A stretch of 64,000 nucleotides of DNA, taken from the NCBI GenBank assembly GCA_947478725.1, contig CANJWZ010000012.1, positions 1 through 64,000 of the forward strand. Direction: 5' to 3'. Shown piece after piece: positions 38,097 to 47,286 of the stretch. A model generated the notes under the pieces. The model worked only from the letters and a program-made list of their open reading frames with translations. It had not been told where the DNA came from and searched no databases. A program made the translations under genes and the position numbers. Source of the DNA: Comamonadaceae bacterium (GTDB lineage Bacteria; Pseudomonadota; Gammaproteobacteria; Burkholderiales; Burkholderiaceae_C). How positions within the stretch are numbered: the first letter of the stretch is position 1; each line of letters begins with the position of its first letter.

Positions 38097-38116
38097 CAGT
38101 GAAAATCAAATCTGCC
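38077..38116 (-). terminator. Terminator of the sucA-sucB-lpd operon
   Basis: Perfect 12-bp stem with arms GGCAGATTTGAT (38077-38088) and ATCAAATCTGCC (38105-38116) and a 16-nt loop, ten bases after the lpd stop. It lacks a T tract. One arm lies within dispersed repeat copy f. Confidence 0.65.
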
Positions 38117-38126
38117 GCCAGCCACA

Positions 38127-39554
38127 TCAGAAGTTCAACGTTCGCTTGTCAACAGCCAATGCGGCTTCTTTGGTGGCTTCACTCAGGGACGGGTGGGCAT
38201 GGCAGATACGTGCAATGTCTTCACTGCTGGCCCTGAACTCCATCGCCACGACGCATTCTGCAATCAGCTCACTGGCCATCGGGCCCACAATGTGCACGCC
38301 CAAGATCTCATCTGTCGCAGCGTCGGCCAGCATTTTCACCATGCCGGTGGTGTCGCCCAAAGCGCGCGCACGGCCATTGGCCAAAAACGGAAAGGTTCCC
38401 GCCTTGTAAGCCCTGCCAGCAGCTTTGAGCTGCTCTTCGGTCTGACCCACCCATGCGATCTCGGGGCTGGTGTAAATCACCCATGGAATGGTGTTGAAGT
38501 TGACATGCCCGTGCTGGCCAGCAATGCGCTCGGCTACTGCAACGCCCTCCTCCTCGGCCTTGTGCGCCAACATCGGGCCGCGCACCACATCGCCAATCGC
38601 CCAGACATGGGGCAGGTTGGTTTTGCAGTCGCCATCGACCACAATCGCGCCACGTTCGTCCAACTTGAGTCCAACGGTTTCAGGCGCCAAACCAATCGTA
38701 TTGGCAACGCGACCAATCGAGATGATGAGCTTGTCCACATCGAGCGCCTGGGCCTCGCCCTTGGCGTTGGTATAGGCCACCGACACGCCTTTTTTGCTGG
38801 TTTTGATCTCGCCAACTTTTACACCCAGCTCAATCTTCAAACCCTGTTTGGTGAACGCCTTATGAGCCTCTTTGGCAATTTGCTGGTCGACGGCACCCAG
38901 GAAAGTCGGCAAGCCTTCCAGCACCGTGACCTCGGCACCCAAACGCCGCCAGACCGAGCCCATTTCCAAGCCAATCACACCGGAGCCAATCAAGCCCAGC
39001 TTTTTAGGCACATCCACCATGCGCAGTGCACCGTCATTGGACAAAATCGTTTCTTCGTCAAACGGCGTGCCGGGCAGCGTGCGGGCATTCGAGCCGGTCG
39101 CCACGATGATGTGTTTGGCGCTGATGACTTCTTCAGCAGTGCCTGCCACCCGGATGTCGTAAACGCCGTCTTTGCTGGCCACAAAAGAGCCCCGACCGTG
39201 GAAAAAGGTGACCTTGTTCTTTTTGAACAGATACAGCACGCCTTCGTTGTTCTGCTTGACGACCGTGTCTTTGCGGCCAATCATCTTAGGCATGTCCAGG
39301 CTCAGGCCCTTGACCTCAATGCCGTGGTCAGCAAAATGATGACCGGCCTGCTCGAAGTGCTCGGACGATTGCAGCAAGGCCTTGGACGGGATGCAACCGA
39401 CGTTGGTGCAGGTGCCGCCCAGAGCCGGGCCACCCTTGGCGTTTTTCCACTCGTCAATACAGGCGACGTTAAAACCCAGTTGCGCTGCGCGAATGGCAGC
39501 GATGTAGCCGCCAGGGCCACCGCCAATGACGATGACGTCGAATTGTTTGGACAT
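38127..39554 (-). CDS. lpd: Dihydrolipoyl dehydrogenase (E3)
   Basis: A 475-residue FAD-dependent E3 component that reoxidises dihydrolipoamide, passing electrons to NAD+. The FAD-binding motif is [17 protein letters not shown] at 11-27, the redox-active disulfide is [13 protein letters not shown], the NAD-binding motif is [20 protein letters not shown], and the C-terminal interface motif is [14 protein letters not shown] with the catalytic His-Glu pair. Length fits. It is the last gene of the odh operon, 12 bp after sucB. Confidence 0.97.
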   Translation of the reverse strand: MSKQFDVIVIGGGPGGYIAAIRAAQLGFNVACIDEWKNAKGGPALGGTCTNVGCIPSKALLQSSEHFEQAGHHFADHGIEVKGLSLDMPKMIGRKDTVVKQNNEGVLYLFKKNKVTFFHGRGSFVASKDGVYDIRVAGTAEEVISAKHIIVATGSNARTLPGTPFDEETILSNDGALRMVDVPKKLGLIGSGVIGLEMGSVWRRLGAEVTVLEGLPTFLGAVDQQIAKEAHKAFTKQGLKIELGVKVGEIKTSKKGVSVAYTNAKGEAQALDVDKLIISIGRVANTIGLAPETVGLKLDERGAIVVDGDCKTNLPHVWAIGDVVRGPMLAHKAEEEGVAVAERIAGQHGHVNFNTIPWVIYTSPEIAWVGQTEEQLKAAGRAYKAGTFPFLANGRARALGDTTGMVKMLADAATDEILGVHIVGPMASELIAECVVAMEFRASSEDIARICHAHPSLSEATKEAALAVDKRTLNF

Positions 39555-39566
39555 CGAAGTTTTCCT

Positions 39567-40823
39567 TTAGATATCAAACAACAAGCGAGCCGGATCTTCC
39601 AGCGCTTCTTTCATCGCCACCAGGCCCAGCACGGCCTCGCGGCCGTCGATGATGCGGTGGTCGTAAGACATGGCGAAGTAGTTCATCGGGCGCACCACCA
39701 CCACGCCGTTTTCAACCACGGCCCGGTCTTTGGTGGCGTGCACGCCCAAAATCGCGGATTGCGGCGGGTTGATGATGGGGGTCGACAGCATGGAGCCAAA
39801 GGTACCGCCGTTGCTGATCGAGAAGGTGCCGCCGGTCATTTCTTCAATGCCCAGTTTGCCGTCTCGCGCTTTCACGCCGTATTCCGAAATTTTCTTTTCA
39901 ATCTGGGCAAAGCTCATCTGGTCAGCGTTGCGCAAAATGGGCACCACCAGGCCGCGCGGTGACCCCACAGCAATGCCGATGTCAAAGTAGCCGTGATAAA
40001 TGATGTCATTACCATCCACCGAGGCATTGAGCAGCGGGAATTTTTTCAGCGCATGCACAGCCGCCTTGACGAAAAAACTCATGAAGCCAAGCTTGACGCC
40101 GTGCTCTTTTTCAAACTTTTCCTGCATGCGTTTGCGCATATCCATGACCGGGGCCATGTTGACTTCATTGAAGGTGGTCAAAATGGCGTTGGTCGACTGC
40201 GATTGCAGCAGGCGCTCGGCAATGCGCGCGCGCAGACGGCTCATGGGCACGCGCTGCTCTGGCCTGTCGCCCAAATCGCCAGTCAGCGAAGGCGCCGCAA
40301 CTTGAGGCAATAAAACGGCTGGAGCGCTTGCTGGCATTGCGCTAACAGCGACAGGCTTAGGAGCAGAGGGTGCAGCGACAGCCACCAGAACATCACCCTT
40401 GGTCACACGGCCATCTTTTCCTGTGCCCGCAACAGAGCCAGCGGCCAGATGGTTGTCGGCCATCAATTTGGCGGCAGCTGGCATGGCCACCCCTGCCATG
40501 GCAGCAGCTGTGGCGGCTGGCGCGGCAACAGCAGCAGTCGCCGCTACTGGGGCCGCAGCGGGGGCCACAGCACCCGCCGTTGCTTCAGTATCAATACGCG
40601 CAATAAGCTGTTCAGCGGCAACCGTGCCGCCGTCAGGCACCAGCAGCTCAACCAGCACGCCAGCCGATGGGGCAGGCACCTCGAGCACGACTTTGTCGGT
40701 TTCGATTTCAATCAAAATTTCGTCGATGGCAACCGCATCGCCGACTTTCTTTTTCCATTGAAGCATGGTGGCCTCAGCCACGGATTCAGACAACTGGGGG
40801 ACTTTGACTTCTACGATAGCCAT
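39567..40823 (-). CDS. sucB: Dihydrolipoamide succinyltransferase (E2 of 2-oxoglutarate dehydrogenase)
   Basis: A 418-residue E2 enzyme. The N-terminal lipoyl domain has its lipoylated Lys in EIETDKVVLEVPAP (about K44). An Ala/Pro-rich linker follows. The E3-binding domain spans about 115-150 (AAKLMADNHLAAGSVAGTGKDGRVTKGDV). The catalytic domain ends with the active-site segment AMSYDHRIIDGREAV. The ordering sucA-sucB-lpd on one strand makes this the 2-oxoglutarate complex rather than pyruvate dehydrogenase. Confidence 0.97.
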   Translation of the reverse strand: MAIVEVKVPQLSESVAEATMLQWKKKVGDAVAIDEILIEIETDKVVLEVPAPSAGVLVELLVPDGGTVAAEQLIARIDTEATAGAVAPAAAPVAATAAVAAPAATAAAMAGVAMPAAAKLMADNHLAAGSVAGTGKDGRVTKGDVLVAVAAPSAPKPVAVSAMPASAPAVLLPQVAAPSLTGDLGDRPEQRVPMSRLRARIAERLLQSQSTNAILTTFNEVNMAPVMDMRKRMQEKFEKEHGVKLGFMSFFVKAAVHALKKFPLLNASVDGNDIIYHGYFDIGIAVGSPRGLVVPILRNADQMSFAQIEKKISEYGVKARDGKLGIEEMTGGTFSISNGGTFGSMLSTPIINPPQSAILGVHATKDRAVVENGVVVVRPMNYFAMSYDHRIIDGREAVLGLVAMKEALEDPARLLFDI

Positions 40824-40875
40824 TTCGATTCTTTCAACTTGTATTTGTGAGGATGTGGGGTCGCGTGGTTCAGAC

Positions 40876-43761
40876 TTATTTGGTCAAAATAAAGCCCTTG
40901 AGCTTGGCAAACGCGCCGTCAACCAGCACTTTTTGCTGTTCCTGGTGCAGGTGCGAATAACCCGCCGCAGGAGAAGCCGAAGCCGCCCGGCCTGAGTAGC
41001 CCAGCTTTTGACCCTCGGTCATGTTTTCGTGGATGTAGTGCTGCACAAAGAACCAGGCGCCCTGGTTTTGCGGCTCGTCCTGGCACCACACAATGTCGGT
41101 TGCGTTGGGGTACTTTTTCAGCTCGGTTGCAAACGCCTTGTGCGGGAACGGGTAGAGCTGCTCCACGCGCAGCAACACCACCTCGTCAAAGCCTTTTTCT
41201 TCGCGCTTGCGGGCCAGGTCGTAGTACACCTTGCCCGAACAAGCCACGATGCGTTTGACCTTGTCCGCTTTCACATCCTTGCTTTCAGGAATGATGGTCT
41301 GAAAGCCACCCTTGGTGAACTCGCTGAGTGGCGATGCCGCATCTTTGGCACGCAAGAGTGACTTGGGTGTCATGATGATCAAGGGCTTGCGCAAATTGCG
41401 CACCATCTGGCGGCGCAGGATGTGAAAGATCTGGCTGGCCGTTGTGGGCTGCACCACTTGCATGTTGGTGTCGGCTGACAGCTGCATGAAGCGCTCGAGC
41501 CGCGCCGATGAGTGCTCTGGTCCCTGGCCTTCGTAGCCGTGCGGCAGCATCAAGGTGATGCCGTTGACCCGGCCCCATTTGACTTCACCCGAGGCGATGA
41601 ACTGGTCAATCACCACCTGCGCGCCGTTGGCAAAGTCGCCAAACTGCGCTTCCCAGATCACCAGCGTGTTCGGGTCATTGGAGGCGTAACCATATTCAAA
41701 CGCCAGCACCGCTTCTTCACTCAGAATCGAGTCGATGACGACAAACGGAGCTTGATTGTCCGTCACGTTTTGCAGCGGCACATAGGTGCCCGTGTCAAAC
41801 TTTTCGCGGTTCTGGTCGTGAATCACCGCGTGGCGGTGGGTGAAGGTGCCGCGCCCGCAGTCTTCGCCTGACAACCGCACTGGGTAGCCGCTGGCCACCA
41901 GTGATGCAAACGCCATGTGCTCGCCCATGCCCCAATCGACTGGAACATCGCCCCGCCCCATCGCGGCACGGTCGTCGTACACTTTTTTCACCAACGGGTG
42001 TGGCGTCACAGTCGCTGGGATGGTGGTGATTTTTTCAGCCAGTCGCTTCCACTCGGCCATTGGGATGGCGGTGTCGCCGGCATCTGTCCATTTTTTGCCC
42101 AGGTAAGGCATCCAGTCGACCGCGTACTTGCTTTTGAAGTTGGTCAATACCGGGTCAAACGTGCTTTTGCCAGCATCCAGCGCTGCACGTGTGGCTTTGA
42201 CCATGTCGTCGCCCAGCGTGTCGCCCATCCCCTGGGCTTGGAGCTTGTCAGCATAGAGCTTGCGGGTGCCGGGGTGAATGGCAATTTTCTTGTACATCAG
42301 CGGCTGTGTCATGGCCGGTGTGTCTTGCTCGTTATGGCCCAGTTTGCGGAAGCAAATGATGTCAACGACCACGTCTTTGTGAAACGCCATGCGAAAGTCC
42401 AGTGCCAGCTGCGTGGCCAGCACCACCGCTTCAGGGTCATCACCGTTGACGTGCAGCACGGGGGCGTCAATCATTTTGACGACGTCGGTGCAATACAGGG
42501 TTGAGCGGCTGTCGCGCGGGTCGCTGGTGGTAAAGCCGATCTGGTTGTTGATGACGATGTGTACCGTGCCGCCGGTGGAATAGCCGCGGGTTTCGGCCAG
42601 CGCCAGCGTTTCCATCACCACGCCCTGGCCAGCAAAGGCAGCGTCGCCGTGGACCAGCACCGGCAGCACTTGCTTGCCCAGGGGGTCGGCGCGGCGGTCC
42701 ATGCGAGCGCGCACAGAGCCTTCAACCACCGGGTTCACAATCTCAAGGTGCGACGGGTTGAATGCCAGCGTCAGATGCACCGGGCCGCCCGGCGTGGTCA
42801 CGTCCGAGCTAAAGCCCTGGTGATACTTCACGTCGCCACTGGGCAGGTCTTCAGGGGCGGTATGGTCGAATTCGGCAAACAAATCTGCAGGCACCTTGCC
42901 CAGTGAGTTGACCAGCACGTTCAAGCGGCCGCGGTGGGCCATGCCAATCACGATTTCCTGGATGCCCACCTCGCCGCCACGCTGGATCAGCTCGTCCATG
43001 CTGGCGATAAAGCTTTCACCGCCTTCAAGGGAAAAGCGCTTTTGGCCCACATATTTGGTGTGCAAAAAGCGCTCCAAACCTTCAGCCGCGCTCAGACGGT
43101 CAAGGATGTGCAGCTTTTTTTCTTTGCTCAGGGATGGCTTGCTGCGAATGCCTTCGAGTTTTTGCTGCCACCAGCGTTTCTGGTTTTGGTCGGTCGCGTA
43201 CATGTACTCGGCACCAATCGTGCCGCAATAGGTTTCGCGCAGGGCATTCATGAGCTCACGCAGGCTCATGGTTTCTTTGCCGAAGAAGGTGTTGCTGGTG
43301 TTGAACACGGTTTCCTGGTCGGCATCGGTGAAGCCATAAAAGGAAGGGTCGAGTTCAGGAATCTTGTCGCGTTCGGTGCGCTTGAGCGGGTCCAGGTCCG
43401 CCCAGCGTGCGCCAACGTTGCGATAGGCGGAGATCAGCTGCTGCGCAGCCGTGCGTTTGCGGCCCATTTCAGCATCAACGCTGGCCACCACGACGCGGGT
43501 CTGGCCCTGTTTGGCGCGATCGGCAAAAGCATTGACAACCGGCAGGTGCGGCACATCTTTGGCATCGGTGCCATCGGCTGCGGGCACATGCTGGAGCGCG
43601 TCAAAGTAACTGCGCCAGCTGTCAGGCACGCTGCCGGGGTTGGAAAGGTAGTTTTCATACATCTCTTCGACGTAGGGCGCATTGCCACCGAAGAGATAAG
43701 TGTTGCCGTTGTAGGCCGCGTAAATTGACGAAGCGCTAGGCGCTTGAGGATTTGAACTCAT
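40876..43761 (-). CDS. sucA: 2-oxoglutarate dehydrogenase E1 component
   Basis: A 961-residue thiamine diphosphate-dependent decarboxylase, first enzyme of the 2-oxoglutarate dehydrogenase complex in the TCA cycle. The N-terminal segment YLFGGNAPYVEEMYENYLSN binds E2. Conserved active-site regions include IGMAHRGRLNVL, VHGDAAFAGQGVV and the LPHGYEGQGPEHSSARLERF loop. Start ATG 43761 was chosen because GGAGG stands 10 bases upstream and the extra residues of a longer frame are unrelated. The leader contains a candidate sucA RNA motif that would place the ribosome binding site beside a hairpin. Confidence 0.97.
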   Translation of the reverse strand: MSSNPQAPSASSIYAAYNGNTYLFGGNAPYVEEMYENYLSNPGSVPDSWRSYFDALQHVPAADGTDAKDVPHLPVVNAFADRAKQGQTRVVVASVDAEMGRKRTAAQQLISAYRNVGARWADLDPLKRTERDKIPELDPSFYGFTDADQETVFNTSNTFFGKETMSLRELMNALRETYCGTIGAEYMYATDQNQKRWWQQKLEGIRSKPSLSKEKKLHILDRLSAAEGLERFLHTKYVGQKRFSLEGGESFIASMDELIQRGGEVGIQEIVIGMAHRGRLNVLVNSLGKVPADLFAEFDHTAPEDLPSGDVKYHQGFSSDVTTPGGPVHLTLAFNPSHLEIVNPVVEGSVRARMDRRADPLGKQVLPVLVHGDAAFAGQGVVMETLALAETRGYSTGGTVHIVINNQIGFTTSDPRDSRSTLYCTDVVKMIDAPVLHVNGDDPEAVVLATQLALDFRMAFHKDVVVDIICFRKLGHNEQDTPAMTQPLMYKKIAIHPGTRKLYADKLQAQGMGDTLGDDMVKATRAALDAGKSTFDPVLTNFKSKYAVDWMPYLGKKWTDAGDTAIPMAEWKRLAEKITTIPATVTPHPLVKKVYDDRAAMGRGDVPVDWGMGEHMAFASLVASGYPVRLSGEDCGRGTFTHRHAVIHDQNREKFDTGTYVPLQNVTDNQAPFVVIDSILSEEAVLAFEYGYASNDPNTLVIWEAQFGDFANGAQVVIDQFIASGEVKWGRVNGITLMLPHGYEGQGPEHSSARLERFMQLSADTNMQVVQPTTASQIFHILRRQMVRNLRKPLIIMTPKSLLRAKDAASPLSEFTKGGFQTIIPESKDVKADKVKRIVACSGKVYYDLARKREEKGFDEVVLLRVEQLYPFPHKAFATELKKYPNATDIVWCQDEPQNQGAWFFVQHYIHENMTEGQKLGYSGRAASASPAAGYSHLHQEQQKVLVDGAFAKLKGFILTK

Positions 43762-43860
43762 ATCGACTGACCTCCGTTTCCCTTGGGGAAACATAAGTAG
43801 CTGCTTGGGGCCATGAGCCTTTGGCAACCGGTTAATTAAACCTCCCGCTTGTCACGGCTG
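43762..43860 (-). ncRNA. Candidate sucA RNA motif (cis-regulatory leader)
   Basis: A conserved 5'-UTR structure upstream of sucA is known from Burkholderiales (the sucA RNA motif). Here the minus-strand leader has a perfect hairpin, GTTTCCC with GGGAAAC (43776-43792, 3-nt loop), directly followed by the GGAGG ribosome binding site (43775-43771). A second GGGAGG lies further upstream (about 43846-43841) beside an AT-rich palindrome. I cannot run a covariance model, so the boundaries are approximate. Confidence 0.55.
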
Positions 43861-43943
43861 AACCGATGAGCGGATGCGACTGCGCCTGGAAGGGACTTCA
43901 GAAACAAGTCGGATTGTGCCACTTAAACATGACACGACCCATT

Positions 43944-45659
43944 TCAGAGTGATGCCAAACCGGTGTTGCCCGCGACGCCCAGCAGTTGCGGCGTGTTCGG
44001 TTTGACGGGTTGGATGACTTTTTTCGCCTTGAGGTAGCTCTCCACCACCTCCCAGACCGGTGGCCCGGCGTTTTTGCTGGCTTGGGCCACTGGCGCCCAG
44101 CCTGCCACCTTGTAGGTTTTATCGGCTTCAATCAATTGGCCGTTCAGACGCATGTTCTGAATCCGGCTGCCCATTTTTGCACCTGGCTCGCAGGCATACG
44201 TCAGGCCGCCAGTGCGCACCATGTCGCCGCCCTGCTGGTAGTACGGGTCAGGGTTGAACAGGTTGTCGCCCACGTCTTCCAGGATGGTTTTGATGGTCTC
44301 ACCGCGCATGTCGCTCAGCGTTGTCCAGGGGTAAGTGATGGCGGTCTGGTCCATCAGGTGTTCGCGCGTGATGGCTTGGCCGGGCAGCAGCGAGGTGCCC
44401 CACCGAAAGCCCGGTGAAAACGCGATCTCTGCGCCCTTCACGTCGATCAGCGCGTCAAGGATTAACTGGTCAAACGTGCCGTTGAAGTTACCGCGCCGGT
44501 ACAGCGTGCCCTCGGTGGTGGCCAGCTTTTCAGTCAGCTTGGCCAAGTAGGGTGCGCGCGACCTGGCAATCAATGCGCTCATGTCTTTATCAGCCGGCAA
44601 CAGACTGGAGAACACCGGTAGCAGGCGGTAGCTGAAACCGACGACCGCCTTGCCTTTGACATCCAGGTCCAGCACGCCCAAAAACTTGCCGTTGCTGCCT
44701 GCATTGGTCACGATGGTCTGGCCGCCAGGGTTTTTCGCGATCACCGGGACAGGCACGCCGTCATGGGTGTGTCCGCCCAAAATTGCGTCAATACCGGTCA
44801 CGCGGCTGGCCATTTTCAAGTCAACATCCATGCCGTTGTGACTGAGCAGCACCACAGCCTGTGCGCCTTTGGCTCTGGCCTCGTTGACGGTTTCCTGCAT
44901 CTCGTTTTCACGAATGCCGAAGGTCCAGTTCGGCGTCAACCAGCTGGGGTTGGCAATGGGCGTGTAGGGAAAGGCCTGGCCAATGATGGCCACGCGCACG
45001 CCATTCATGTCCTTGATGACATAGGGTTTGAAGACCGCATCGCCAAAGTCGCTGGTTTTGACGTTTTGGGCTAAAAATTCGATCTTGCCCGCAAAGTCAC
45101 CCTCGACGATTTTTTTGATGCGGTCTTCGCCGTATGTAAAGTCCCAATGCCCGGTCATGATGTCAACGCCCAGCAACTTGCTGGCATCGACCATGTCCTG
45201 GCCTTGCGTCCACAGCGCAGTAGCGCTGCCCTGCCAGGTGTCGCCGCCGTCCAGCAGCAACGCGCCCGGGCGCGATGCCTTGAGCTGTTTGACCAGTGTG
45301 GCCAGGTGCGCAAAGCCGCCGACGGTGCCGTATTGTTGGGCTGCGCGCTCAAAGTTCAGATACGTAAAAGCATGGGCCTCGGGCGTGCCAGCCTTGATGT
45401 GCGCCGCTTTTAACAGGTGCTCACCCACCAAATGCGGCAGTTGCCCCTGCATCGCGCCCACGCCAAGGTTGACGGAAGGTTCGCGAAAGTAGCTGGGCAG
45501 CAGCTGGGCGTGGCAGTCGGTCATGTGCAGCAAATGCACATTGCCGGTTTTAGGCGGGCTGTACAGGTGGCCGGCTTTGGCAGCGCTGGAATGGAGCGGA
45601 AAGCCAGCAGCTAACGCAGCCGCCATGACGCTTGAAAACTCTCGGCGAGACAGGTTCAT
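43944..45659 (-). CDS. soxB: Thiosulfohydrolase SoxB
   Basis: A 571-residue di-manganese hydrolase of the 5'-nucleotidase superfamily that releases sulfate from SoxY-bound cysteine S-thiosulfonate. A Tat-like signal (SRREFSSVMAAALAAGFPLHSSA) opens the protein. Metal-site motifs are LLHMTDCHAQLLP, LLLDGGDTWQGSA and MTGHWDFTYGEDR; the last is the SoxB-specific form of the family's NHE motif. GGHTHDGVPVP supplies the second His pair. It is the last gene of the sox operon and lies about 180 bp upstream of sucA on the same strand. Confidence 0.97.
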   Translation of the reverse strand: MNLSRREFSSVMAAALAAGFPLHSSAAKAGHLYSPPKTGNVHLLHMTDCHAQLLPSYFREPSVNLGVGAMQGQLPHLVGEHLLKAAHIKAGTPEAHAFTYLNFERAAQQYGTVGGFAHLATLVKQLKASRPGALLLDGGDTWQGSATALWTQGQDMVDASKLLGVDIMTGHWDFTYGEDRIKKIVEGDFAGKIEFLAQNVKTSDFGDAVFKPYVIKDMNGVRVAIIGQAFPYTPIANPSWLTPNWTFGIRENEMQETVNEARAKGAQAVVLLSHNGMDVDLKMASRVTGIDAILGGHTHDGVPVPVIAKNPGGQTIVTNAGSNGKFLGVLDLDVKGKAVVGFSYRLLPVFSSLLPADKDMSALIARSRAPYLAKLTEKLATTEGTLYRRGNFNGTFDQLILDALIDVKGAEIAFSPGFRWGTSLLPGQAITREHLMDQTAITYPWTTLSDMRGETIKTILEDVGDNLFNPDPYYQQGGDMVRTGGLTYACEPGAKMGSRIQNMRLNGQLIEADKTYKVAGWAPVAQASKNAGPPVWEVVESYLKAKKVIQPVKPNTPQLLGVAGNTGLASL

Positions 45660-45681
45660 GGCAGCCTTGGGGGGAATTTAA

Positions 45682-45755
45682 ATGCTATTAATTCAGGAGC
45701 TGCTTGCCCATGTTTTCATTGGGCTAGAGCACTATTTGGCACCTTTAAAGGCCAA
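45682..45755 (+). repeat. Dispersed structured repeat, copy g (best-preserved copy)
   Basis: Starts GCTATT (45684-45689), continues TTCAGGAGCTGCTT, then the central stem GCCCA (45706-45710) with TGGGC (45720-45724), then CTAGAGCACTATTTGGC and a small 3' hairpin TTTGGC/GCCAAA. It lies between soxX and soxB. Confidence 0.7.
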
Positions 45756-45787
45756 AAACAGCGCGAACAGCTGTTTTCGGCTCGCTT

Positions 45788-46432
45788 TTACTGGTTGACC
45801 GGGGACTTTGGGTCCAGCAGGAGCGCCATCACGTGCTTGATTTGCTCGACCGTCAAAATGCTGGCATGGCCAAAGCGCGGCATGCCTGAACAGGCGCTGT
45901 AGGCCTTGCTGTTCCACAGCTTGCCCCAGGTGTAGTCAACAATTGGTTTGCTCGCCGGGTTGGCTGGATCAGTGACGCCGCGCAGCTTGCCGTAGTTGTA
46001 CAGGCTGGGGCCGAGGGAGCCATACGACAGCTCGGCTTTGCTGATCTGGTGGCAGTTGTAGCAGCCCCCACCATTGGCAGTAGCAGCATTGTCGGTCCAG
46101 GTCAGACCGCGGCCGTTCTGGGCAATTTTTTCGCCCTCTGCCCAGTTGCCAATCAGCTTGCCGTCGGCCGGGAACTTCACGGTTTTCAGGTTGGCTTCTT
46201 CTATTGCCTTGGCCAGTTTTTCATCGACCGATTTGTCTTGTGCCTCTGAGCAAGCCTGGTTGGAAGCATCCAGCACCAGGCGGTCAAGTTTGGCGTCGCC
46301 CTGGTCCCGGAAGGAGCTTTTCATGATCTGGGCGGTCGCCAGCTCAACATCCTGTGCGCTGGGAGCGATGGCGCAGCCAGCAACAAGTGCGGCTGCAGCG
46401 ATGGCGGATAGTTTTGAGGTTACTTTTTTCAT
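45788..46432 (-). CDS. soxX: SoxX, c-type cytochrome of the SoxXA complex
   Basis: A 214-residue monohaem cytochrome c subunit that, with SoxA, oxidatively couples thiosulfate to SoxYZ. The haem site CYNCH is at 124-128, and the likely axial Met is in CSGMPRFGH. The N-terminal signal ends in LVAGCA, a lipobox-like sequence with Cys 20, so this SoxX may be a lipoprotein rather than freely periplasmic. ATG 46432 was chosen over an upstream TTG. It lies between soxA and soxB in the operon; an N-terminal domain of about 100 residues precedes the haem, as in other betaproteobacterial SoxX. Confidence 0.93.
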   Translation of the reverse strand: MKKVTSKLSAIAAAALVAGCAIAPSAQDVELATAQIMKSSFRDQGDAKLDRLVLDASNQACSEAQDKSVDEKLAKAIEEANLKTVKFPADGKLIGNWAEGEKIAQNGRGLTWTDNAATANGGGCYNCHQISKAELSYGSLGPSLYNYGKLRGVTDPANPASKPIVDYTWGKLWNSKAYSACSGMPRFGHASILTVEQIKHVMALLLDPKSPVNQ

Positions 46433-46463
46433 GTTTTTCAATCAGTGCTCAATCAACGCTCTA

Positions 46464-47270
46464 TCAGCGTTTCAAAGCAGGCGCTGTTGAGGCCCCGCCC
46501 TTGCTGTTCACACCCATGTACACGCCGAGTGCAATCGTCACATCCGACGCATAGCCGGGGTACGGAAAGCGCTGCTGGCGGTAGCAGTCGTTCAGGCGGC
46601 GCTGCATGCTCCACAAGTCGCCGGCCGACACGCGGTAAGCGGGCCAAGAGCCAAAGCCGGTGCTGGCACCCGGCTGCTTGGTCAGGTTGGGCAGGTCTTG
46701 CAACCGAATGCGTTTGTTGTCTTCGCCATGGCAGGATGCGCACGAGAAGTCCATCGGCCCGCCACGCTGATAAAACACTTTTTTGCCCACTTCGTACATC
46801 AGCTTTTCCTGCGCATGCTTTTGCGGCAAGTTAAACGTCATGTCGCGTGATTCACCCGAGATGTAAGCCACCAGCGATTCGATGGTTTTTTGTTCGCCAT
46901 CGCCAAAACGGGTTTTGGCAATCTCCGAGGCATTAAAGCCTTGCAGTTGCTCCATACAGGTCAGCAGCCTCGATTCGAGGTCTTGCACGCGCTGGGTGTC
47001 TGCAAAGTAACGCGGCAGCTCGACAAAAGCACCTTTGACGACACCCATGCCTTTGCCTAAGTCGCACTTTTCCAGCGATGCGTTTTTGGGGCCGCGCGCC
47101 TGCTTCCACAAGCCTTCGCCTTTGGCCTCGTACAACTCGGCCGGGTTGCCGTCGGCCAGCATGGCGCGGTATTCGGCAATGCCTTCGGCGGTCGATTTTT
47201 GGGCCAGCACAAGCGGGGTGAGCGCTGCGACAGCAAGACCAAGAAGCGCAGAAGCAAGGTGTTTTTTCAT
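46464..47270 (-). CDS. soxA: SoxA, c-type cytochrome of the SoxXA complex
   Basis: A 268-residue periplasmic cytochrome that catalyses attachment of thiosulfate to the SoxY carrier Cys. The signal peptide covers 1-23. There is a single haem motif, CASCH at 177-181, so this is the monohaem form. C229 in RRLNDCYRQQRFP is the expected active-site Cys that ligates haem iron as a persulfide. C69 and C105 are positioned to form the disulfide that replaces the lost N-terminal haem. It is followed directly by soxX. Confidence 0.95.
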   Translation of the reverse strand: MKKHLASALLGLAVAALTPLVLAQKSTAEGIAEYRAMLADGNPAELYEAKGEGLWKQARGPKNASLEKCDLGKGMGVVKGAFVELPRYFADTQRVQDLESRLLTCMEQLQGFNASEIAKTRFGDGEQKTIESLVAYISGESRDMTFNLPQKHAQEKLMYEVGKKVFYQRGGPMDFSCASCHGEDNKRIRLQDLPNLTKQPGASTGFGSWPAYRVSAGDLWSMQRRLNDCYRQQRFPYPGYASDVTIALGVYMGVNSKGGASTAPALKR

Positions 47271-47286
47271 CGCATTGATCCGTGTT

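Noticed and set aside
38193..39962. 589-codon open frame antisense to lpd and sucB
   Set aside because: It spans two well-supported genes and shows no domain; a shadow of biased third positions.
43795..43835. TAGCTGCTTGGGGCC in the sucA leader as another copy of the dispersed repeat
   Set aside because: Only a short match to the family; lacks the 5' GCTATT hairpin and is better explained by the sucA leader structure.
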